A DNA stretch of 12,374 bases from an uncultured Rickettsiales bacterium (lineage in GTDB: Bacteria; Pseudomonadota; Alphaproteobacteria; UBA8366), in contig CAJWTF010000113.1 of NCBI GenBank assembly GCA_913046825.1, positions 1 to 12,374 on the forward strand. The letters are read 5' to 3'. This document shows positions 7,480 to 12,374 of this stretch, one piece after another. The notes beneath the pieces were generated by a model, which was not told where the DNA came from, searched no databases, and was given only the letters and a program-made list of their open reading frames with translations. Position 1 is the first letter of the stretch; each line of letters opens with the position of its first letter. Made by a program: the position numbers and the translations under genes.

Positions 7480-7899
7480 TCAGCATTGCATCAACTCGAT
7501 ACTCACTCCGTCGGGTGCGGAGATATAGCAGAGCAGGCTGCCGTTCATACCTTCCTTCAACTCGACCGGAAAAGCGACGCCTTTGGCACGCAATGTGTCG
7601 CAAAACGCCCGCAGGTCACCGTTATACAGAAACCCGAAATGATCGGTGCCCCATTCGTTGTGGCTGGAGTAATCGTCGTATTGCTTTACCGGTTTGGCCG
7701 GGGTCGGGTCTTCACCGGGGCGGCGACCGCGAATGATGATGATCTTGCCACCGACGTCCATGAAGATCTGCGCTGCCCCTCGTGCAACCGTATCGGCGGT
7801 GATGTCAGCACCCAACATCTCCACATACCATTTCGCGGTGGCTTTCGGGTCTTGGGCGATGATATGGACGTGATCGAATTCCAGTTTGGGATTGCTCAT
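7480..7899 (-). CDS. VOC-fold (glyoxalase/bleomycin-resistance/dioxygenase) protein
   Basis: The 139-residue product has the paired beta-alpha-beta layout of vicinal oxygen chelate proteins. Likely metal-binding positions are His10 or His12 (FDHVHIIAQD), His87 (GTDHFGF) and Glu135 (GVSIELMQ). The opening FDHVHIIAQDPKATAKWYVE and the end YISAPDGVSIELMQC are typical of the family. The reaction could be isomerisation, ring cleavage or epimerisation; sequence alone does not decide. The ATG at 7899 is preceded by TAAGGAAATCAG, in which the TAA is the stop of the upstream flavoprotein gene and AAGGA serves as ribosome-binding site. The genes are 9 bases apart, so they are very likely co-transcribed and translationally coupled. 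This suggests it works on a product of the flavoprotein, or on a related compound. Confidence 0.9.
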   Translation of the reverse strand: MSNPKLEFDHVHIIAQDPKATAKWYVEMLGADITADTVARGAAQIFMDVGGKIIIIRGRRPGEDPTPAKPVKQYDDYSSHNEWGTDHFGFLYNGDLRAFCDTLRAKGVAFPVELKEGMNGSLLCYISAPDGVSIELMQC

Positions 7900-7908
7900 C
7901 TGATTTCC

Positions 7909-9921
7909 TTACATGACATGACAGAGGCGCAGCGCGTCGTATACAGCGGCAGCGATGTTGCGGCTGGCGACCGCGTCGCCGATCCGGTGCAATTCAAAAC
8001 CGGCACCCGTCGGCTGCCGGGCGTTGGACAGTAACGTATCGAGGTCGGTCACACCGTTGTTGCCGGAATGTTCGCGCAGTGAATGATAGAGATCATCCGC
8101 CGGAATGGTGCCGTGCTCGACGACGACTTGGTCCACCGTCCGCTCGGCGATCTGCCCCGTTGCTTCATTGGTCAGGGTCGCGGTCAATCTGTTGCCATCC
8201 TTCTCAATACGGATCAGGCGGTGATCGAAAGTCATGTTCACCCCGGCCTCGTAAATGTTCTGCTTCCAGATGGCGCGTTCCGCATAAGTCAGCTCCGCGG
8301 CCATCTCACCATCGATCGAAACCAAAGTGGTCTTGGCGCCGGATGTCGCGGCGTGTTTCGAACATTGCAGTGCCGGATGGCGGCCGGTGCCGTCATAGAT
8401 CAGTACCTCTTCGCCGACGGCGGCGTTACCGGTCAGGAAGTCCCACGCGCTGGTGCAATGCTCGACGCCTTCCAGCCAATCCAAGTCCGGAACACCGCCG
8501 GTAGCGATAATAACGATATCCGGATCCTCCGCGAGCACATCTTCCAACTCCGCATACTGGCTTGTTCGCACATCGACGCCGAGGCGCTTGGCTTCGTTGG
8601 AGCGCCAATCGACGATCCCCGCAAGGTCGGCCCGCCAGCTTGCTTGCACACCCATCAGGATCTGGCCGCCGAGTTTCGGTGCTGCCTCGAATAAAACGAC
8701 CTGATGTCCGCGCTCACCCAGAACCCGTGCCGCTTCGAGGCCCGCCGGGCCACCGCCGACGATCACGGCTTTTCGCTGTGGTCCGTCCGATGGTTGCACG
8801 GTTTGCGGCATCTTGATCTCTCTACCGGTGGCCGGATTGTGTAGGCAGACCGGTCGTTGCGGTGACATACAATGGGTGGCGCCCACGCAGGGGCGAATTT
8901 CATCTTCGCGCCCGTCGGCCAGCTTTTTGACCAGATGCGGATCCGCGATATGCGCGCGCGTCATCGCGACCATATCCAACAACCCTTCTTGAATCGAATG
9001 GCGCGCGGTGGCGATATCGGTAATCCGCGCCGCATGGAAAACCGGCAAATTCACCTCACGCTTAAATGCACCGACCGATTGCAGCCAAGGTGCGATGGGG
9101 GATGCCATGCCAGGCATGTTGTCGACCGCAAGGCCCAATAGCGTGTCCATGCGGCCGTAATTACCGTTGAAGAAGTCGATATAGCCGGATCGCTCAAACA
9201 CAAGGGCGATCTCGATACACTCGTCTTGCGACAAGCCTTCCTGCATCGCTTCGTCAATGGCGCATCGGAAACCGACCAGGAAATCGTCGCCTGCCTGGCG
9301 TCGGATTTCCTCGAATACCATCAGGCCAAAGCGGCAACGATTTTCCAAAGAGCCGCCATAGGTGTCGGTGCGTTTGTTGGTGCTGGGGGAGAGAAATTGG
9401 CCGATCAGGTGTGAATTACCGAGGGTCTCGATTCCATCGAGCCCGCCTTCCTTGCAGCGCCGCGCGGATTGGCCGTATGCCTTCACCACGCGCGCGATAT
9501 CGTCATCGTCCATCTCCTTCGGGAAACTGCGGTGCAGTGTCTCCCGAATGGCGGAGGGGCCGATGGTCGGAAGCCAATGGCCCGCATAAGGTTCGCCGCG
9601 CCGCCCGAGATGGGTGATCTGGCACATGATGGCCGCGCCGTATTGATGAACGCGCTTGGAGAATTGGGTGAGATAGGGGATCACCTCGTCATCACCGACA
9701 TAGAGTTGTTGGAAGACGGAAGGTGAATCTAGTGCCACGTTCGAGGAGCCGCCGAACATGGTGAGCCCGATCCCGCCCCGGGCTTTTTCCTCGTGATAAC
9801 GTTGATAGCGCTCCTTCGGCATGCCGCCTTCTTCCAATCCGCACGCATGGCTGGTGCTCATGAAGCGGTTTTTGAAGGTGACGTGGCGGATGGTCAGCGG
9901 CTGGAAAAGGGGATCGGTCAT
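7909..9921 (-). CDS. Old Yellow Enzyme-type FMN/FAD oxidoreductase resembling N-methyl amine demethylases
   Basis: The 670-residue product has the layout of 2,4-dienoyl-CoA reductase and trimethylamine dehydrogenase: an FMN-binding TIM barrel (about 5-340), a Cys-containing iron-sulfur segment, and a dinucleotide-binding half (about 383-670). Landmarks are FKNRFMSTSHACGLEEGG, QITHLGRRGEP, HLIGQFLSPSTNKRTDTYGG (171-190), SLENRCRFGLMVFE, AVIVGGGPAGLEAARVLGE (385-403), VLIYDGTGRHPALQ and RIGDAVASRNIAAAVYDALR. These resemble dimethylglycine and N-methylproline demethylases (DgcA-like) more than enoate reductases, judging by memory of those sequences. Only three Cys are in the cluster region (345, 351, 359); the second Cys of the usual CxxC is Ala348. 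I chose ATG 9921 (MTDPLFQPLTIRHVTFKNRF) over ATG 9945, whose codon lies inside a tandem repeat. It leads a two-gene unit with the VOC protein and diverges from the selenoprotein gene. Confidence 0.9.
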   Translation of the reverse strand: MTDPLFQPLTIRHVTFKNRFMSTSHACGLEEGGMPKERYQRYHEEKARGGIGLTMFGGSSNVALDSPSVFQQLYVGDDEVIPYLTQFSKRVHQYGAAIMCQITHLGRRGEPYAGHWLPTIGPSAIRETLHRSFPKEMDDDDIARVVKAYGQSARRCKEGGLDGIETLGNSHLIGQFLSPSTNKRTDTYGGSLENRCRFGLMVFEEIRRQAGDDFLVGFRCAIDEAMQEGLSQDECIEIALVFERSGYIDFFNGNYGRMDTLLGLAVDNMPGMASPIAPWLQSVGAFKREVNLPVFHAARITDIATARHSIQEGLLDMVAMTRAHIADPHLVKKLADGREDEIRPCVGATHCMSPQRPVCLHNPATGREIKMPQTVQPSDGPQRKAVIVGGGPAGLEAARVLGERGHQVVLFEAAPKLGGQILMGVQASWRADLAGIVDWRSNEAKRLGVDVRTSQYAELEDVLAEDPDIVIIATGGVPDLDWLEGVEHCTSAWDFLTGNAAVGEEVLIYDGTGRHPALQCSKHAATSGAKTTLVSIDGEMAAELTYAERAIWKQNIYEAGVNMTFDHRLIRIEKDGNRLTATLTNEATGQIAERTVDQVVVEHGTIPADDLYHSLREHSGNNGVTDLDTLLSNARQPTGAGFELHRIGDAVASRNIAAAVYDALRLCHVM

Positions 9922-9942
9922 GATTTCTGTCTTCAATGGTCG

Positions 9943-9992
9943 CATGAACTACATTCTGTATTAATATCATGAACTACATTCTGTATTAATAT
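9943..9992. repeat. Perfect 25-bp tandem duplication in the divergent regulatory region
   Basis: Two identical 25-base copies lie head to tail (9943-9967 and 9968-9992). Each contains the small palindrome TACA-TTC-TGTA and an AT-rich TATTAATAT tail. The array sits 22 bases upstream of the flavoprotein ATG and 62 bases upstream of the selenoprotein ATG. Two copies of a palindrome about two and a half helical turns apart look like paired operator sites for a dimeric repressor or activator. No regulator gene is in the window. The first copy also provides the alternative ATG at 9945 of the flavoprotein. Confidence 0.85.
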
Positions 9993-10000
9993 ATGGAGCG

Positions 10001-10026
10001 CCACTCGGCTTCGCAGAGCCCCGTGG
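10001..10026 (+). promoter_or_regulatory. Possible leader hairpin before the selenoprotein gene
   Basis: CCAC (10001-10004) pairs with GTGG (10023-10026) and GGCT (10007-10010) with AGCC (10017-10020), separated by a 2x2 internal loop and closed by a six-base loop. It falls in the presumed 5' leader of the plus-strand gene, 28 bases before its ATG. No known riboswitch is recognised. Confidence 0.3.
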
Positions 10027-10053
10027 GCAATTGATAGTAGGGAGACGGCTTCG

Positions 10054-11310
10054 ATGGCTCGTTTGGAAACCATACCATCCAGCGAACAGAAAATGGTAAT
10101 CGAGCTCGATTGCTCTGGCTTCGAGGGACGCGAACCGTTCGTAGCACCGAAGCCCATGAGCGAGCGCCGCGTCGCTATCCTCTCGACCGCGGCGCTGAAT
10201 ATGCGCGGCGATGCGATTTACGAGCGGGACGCGACGGACTTCCGGGTGATACCGGGAGATGTCGATCCAGCAGATGTCGTGATGAGTCATGTCTCGGTGA
10301 ATTTCGACCGAACCGGATTCCAACAGGATTTGAACGTGTGCTTCCCAATCGAGCGGATGCATGAGTTGGCCGAAGAGGGGTTGATAGGCTCGGTTGGGAA
10401 TTTTCATTTTACGGTCTCCGGCGCAGCACATCCAAGCGATCTTGATGCGTCCGCACGATCAATGGCGCGAACCATGAAGGAGGATGGGGTCGATACCGTC
10501 TTGCTGGTTCCCATATGACCGAAATGCACGCGCGCCGTTGGCGGGCTTGGCGTTATATTCGAGGAAGAAGGGCTGGCGACGACACAGATCAGCCTGATTA
10601 GGATTCACACGGAAAAGACCAATCCACCGCGGGCACTCTGGGTACCGTTCGAGCTTGGCCGGCCGATTGGTGTGCCGAACGATTCTGCTTTTCAAAAGCG
10701 GGTGTTGATGGCGGCTCTGGCGTTGTTGGACCGGGAGAGTGGCCCCGTGCTGGTGGATTATCCGGAAGACGTGCCAGAGGGAAGCGACGCGGTGGGCGAG
10801 GATGAGATGACCGGCATGGTTTGTCCCATCGATCTGCCACGTATTCCCGATGCGGACGCGCCGGCGAGCGAACTTGGTCGTACACTTCTGGCAGAGATGG
10901 ACAGTCTGGCACCGTGGTACGATCTGGCGGTTCGGACACGCGGGCGCACCACTGTCGGACCGAGTGGCCTTGGTATCAAGGATGCAGCAAAGTTCGTCTC
11001 AGCATTCCTTGAAGATCAAGAAGCGCCTGCCCCTCGTGACGACTTGTTGAAGGGGCGTGTTCTGAAACTCGCATATGAAGATATGAAGGCTTACTACACG
11101 GAAGCGATCACCGCGCAGCCCGGTTACGGGGCGAGCCTTCGGGTTGAGAATTGGTTGTTCAACGAGACCGTCTTCGGCAAGACGCTGTGGACCTTGCGCG
11201 GTATCTGTCGCGACAGCGACGACGAGTATTACCAATATCTCGGCCGCAACTCGATCGTGCCGGACCGTCAGGTTGATTTGATGGAACGGGCGGCTCAAGT
11301 TGCTGAATAA
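10054..11310 (+). CDS. Selenocysteine-containing GrdB/PrdB-like protein (glycine/sarcosine/betaine/D-proline reductase selenoprotein B family), TGA at 10516-10518 read as Sec
   Basis: One frame runs from ATG 10054 to TAA 11308-11310, with a single TGA at codon 155. Read through, it gives 418 residues that match the family from end to end: RRVAILSTAALNMRGD (38-53), RVIPGDVDPADVVMSHVSVN (64-83), FDRTGFQQDLNVCFPIERM (84-102), EEGLIGSVGNFHFT, then DGVDTVLLVPI-U155-PKC158-TRAVGG, HTEKTNPPRALWVPFELGRP and RTRGRTTVGPSGL. In GrdB and PrdB the active site is a Sec near this position, and related proteobacterial proteins carry Cys in a CPxC motif, so UGA falls exactly on the redox residue. AGGGAGA is 8 bases before the ATG. 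GrdB/PrdB attack C-N bonds of glycine, sarcosine, betaine or proline in anaerobes. This protein lacks visible GrdA, GrdC or PrdA partners, so its substrate is unknown. The alternative, a nonsense mutation, is unlikely given the position, the SECIS-like hairpin and otherwise intact coding. Confidence 0.88.
10516..10549 (+). promoter_or_regulatory. Candidate bacterial SECIS element with its UGA codon
   Basis: After the UGA (10516-10518) a hairpin can form at 10527-10549: CGCC (10533-10536) pairs with GGCG (10540-10543) around a GUU loop. Below a G-G mismatch, GC (10530-10531) pairs with GC (10545-10546), and below a C-U mismatch, CA (10527-10528) pairs with UG (10548-10549). The apical loop begins with G and starts 18 bases after the UGA. 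As I recall the bacterial SECIS consensus, a short-loop hairpin with a G in the first loop positions about 16-37 bases downstream is expected, and this fits. It would bind SelB to recruit Sec-tRNA. Folding was done by eye. Confidence 0.62.
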
Positions 11311-11373
11311 TTCTGTTGTCATTCTGACGAGCCTTATGACGAAGAGCCGCCACGTCGGCATGTTTCTGTCCGA

Positions 11374-12237
11374 ATGACACCTGCCATTACATTTGCATTG
11401 GTTAGCTTAGCCGCTGCGGGTTGCCTGGATGTGACCTTCAAACGCTTCTCACAGAAGGAACGTTCGCGGGGAATGTACGTTTTCGGCTGTGGGGTCGTCT
11501 GGCTCACGTTGCAGCTAATCTATTTAGCAGCGAACGACACGCAACTGGTGTTCGACGAGACTACCATTCTGTTTGGCCTTGTGACCGGCATTGTGATCGC
11601 CTTGGCCAATATTCTACTGATTGAAAGTCTGACCGGTCTCGACGTGAGTCTGGGCTCTATGATCTACCGGTTGAACACGATCGGTGTCGTGGCGATTTCG
11701 TTTCTGCTCCTCTCGGAAGATGTGGGCGTCTTCAAGATCATCGGGATCGGTGTGGGGGTTTTTGCAGTGATCCTGCTTTATCGGGGTACTGAAAATGACG
11801 ACAGAGGGGTAGCGATACCGCTGCTCTTCTTCATTCTTGCAATTGCGGCGTCTATTTTTCGGGCGGTTTATGGGGTCGCTTCGAAATATGCATTAGAACA
11901 AGGTGCAGCACCGGAAGGGATGCTGATCATCGCCGCTGGATGCTGGATCATCGGTGGCCTTGTTTATGCAGCACTCCGCGAGCGACGGGTGCGGATAACC
12001 GGCAAGAAGGCCGTCTATGCTTTCGTCTCAGGTATCCTGAGCTTCATTGTTGCTAACGCTTTGATTGAAGCCCTTCGGTTAGGGGAAGCCAGTGTTGTGG
12101 TGCCGGTTGCGAACTTGAGCTTTGCGGTGGCCATGGTGATTTCGGTCGGTCTTGGCATGGAAGCTCTGGCGGCGCGGAAGTACGTTGCTATCGGTTGTGC
12201 TATTCTATCGGTATTTCTGCTGGCGCAAACGGCTTAG
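11374..12237 (+). CDS. EamA/DMT-superfamily transporter, about ten membrane segments
   Basis: The 287-residue product is hydrophobic throughout, with about ten predicted transmembrane stretches in two homologous halves (about 3-137 and 148-285), the usual EamA layout and length. Clear segments include ITFALVSLAAAGCLDVTF near the N-terminus, ILFGLVTGIVIALANILLIE, NTIGVVAISFLLLSEDVGVF, IIGIGVGVFAVILLY, and in the second half FVSGILSFIVANALIEALRL and YVAIGCAILSVFLLAQTA. DMT proteins export or import small metabolites such as amino acids, purines or sugars across the inner membrane. The ATG at 11374 has no clear ribosome-binding site but is 63 bases after the selenoprotein stop, on the same strand, so co-transcription is likely. 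A role in moving the substrate of the neighbouring enzymes is possible but not shown by the sequence. Confidence 0.88.
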   Translation: MTPAITFALVSLAAAGCLDVTFKRFSQKERSRGMYVFGCGVVWLTLQLIYLAANDTQLVFDETTILFGLVTGIVIALANILLIESLTGLDVSLGSMIYRLNTIGVVAISFLLLSEDVGVFKIIGIGVGVFAVILLYRGTENDDRGVAIPLLFFILAIAASIFRAVYGVASKYALEQGAAPEGMLIIAAGCWIIGGLVYAALRERRVRITGKKAVYAFVSGILSFIVANALIEALRLGEASVVVPVANLSFAVAMVISVGLGMEALAARKYVAIGCAILSVFLLAQTA

Positions 12238-12281
12238 ACGGCATTTGGTGAAACTTCACGGCATTAAATAGGACACGGATT

Positions 12282-12374
12282 ATGGAATACGGCGTCACCA
12301 TGTTCGTTACTGATTATTCGATCTCGGCGACGGAACTTGCGATCGCGGTGGAGGAGCGCGGGCTCGACGCGTTG
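12282..12374 (+). CDS. LLM-class, probably F420-dependent, oxidoreductase, N-terminal fragment cut by window edge
   Basis: Only 31 codons are visible. They encode MEYGVTMFVTDYSISATELA followed by IAVEERGLDAL, which matches the first strand and helix of F420-type luciferase-like oxidoreductases (pattern: FGVxxFxTDYSI, then ELAxAxEERGF). AGGA lies about 10 bases before the ATG. The gene begins 44 bases after the transporter stop on the same strand, so it may extend the selenoprotein-transporter unit. Because so little is visible, cofactor and substrate are not certain. It belongs to a different branch from the NtaA-type enzyme at 3003-4364. Confidence 0.75.
   Translation, partial: MEYGVTMFVTDYSISATELAIAVEERGLDAL

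Noticed and set aside
7486..8694. Plus-strand open frames of about 180-200 codons opposite the VOC and flavoprotein genes
   Set aside because: The minus-strand genes have clear motifs along their whole length; these complements have none.
10054..10518. A short stand-alone gene, with a second separate gene from 10672 to 11310
   Set aside because: The two frames are in phase, the sequence between them is open from 10519 and encodes conserved family sequence, and the only break is a TGA at the redox position. A single selenoprotein gene explains this better.

Overview
The window looks like an accessory metabolic stretch of a GC-rich Pseudomonadota chromosome, probably an alphaproteobacterium. 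This rests on base composition, on protein style (2-oxoglutarate dioxygenase, two families of luciferase-like oxidoreductase, Old Yellow Enzyme-type flavoprotein, EHN epoxide hydrolase) and on an inverted GC-rich palindromic repeat of a type common in such genomes. The organism assignment is inference. No RNA gene, transposase, integrase or CRISPR array was seen.

Layout, left to right. Positions 1-532 (minus) hold the N-terminal half of a ketopantoate reductase-like protein, cut by the window edge. Positions 721-1665 (minus) are a decayed GAF-PAS-histidine kinase with two frameshifts and an internal deletion. A minus-strand catabolic run follows in transcription order: hotdog thioesterase (5429-5827), Fe(II)/2-oxoglutarate dioxygenase (4488-5291, broken by two in-frame stops), NtaA/SnaA/DszA-type flavin monooxygenase (3003-4364) and epoxide hydrolase (1732-2901). 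A GC-rich inverted repeat lies just upstream of the hydrolase. On the plus strand, 5971-7446 is a two-domain methyltransferase (FkbM domain plus a second SAM-binding domain). Converging on it is a minus-strand pair: a large Old Yellow Enzyme/FAD flavoprotein resembling N-methyl demethylases (7909-9921) and a VOC-fold protein (7480-7899), coupled by a ribosome-binding site that overlaps the flavoprotein stop codon.

The most notable gene is at 10054-11310 (plus). It is one continuous reading frame of the glycine/sarcosine/betaine/D-proline reductase selenoprotein B (GrdB/PrdB-like) family, interrupted only by an in-frame TGA at 10516-10518. The TGA falls in the first position of a CxxC-type redox motif (U155-P-K-C158) and is followed by a hairpin with the geometry of a bacterial SECIS element. 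Read with selenocysteine it gives a full 418-residue protein; a conventional gene caller would split it into two hypotheticals. It is divergent from the demethylase-like flavoprotein, and the shared intergenic region holds a perfect 25-bp tandem duplication containing a small palindrome, a plausible shared operator. Since GrdB/PrdB enzymes cleave C-N bonds of amino acids and betaines, and the closest-looking flavoprotein relatives remove N-methyl groups, the two may belong to one pathway for methylated amines or betaines (inference). An EamA/DMT transporter (11374-12237) and the start of an F420-type luciferase-like oxidoreductase (12282 to the edge) follow.

The window therefore contrasts genuine gene death (kinase, dioxygenase) with an apparent nonsense codon that is more likely recoding.
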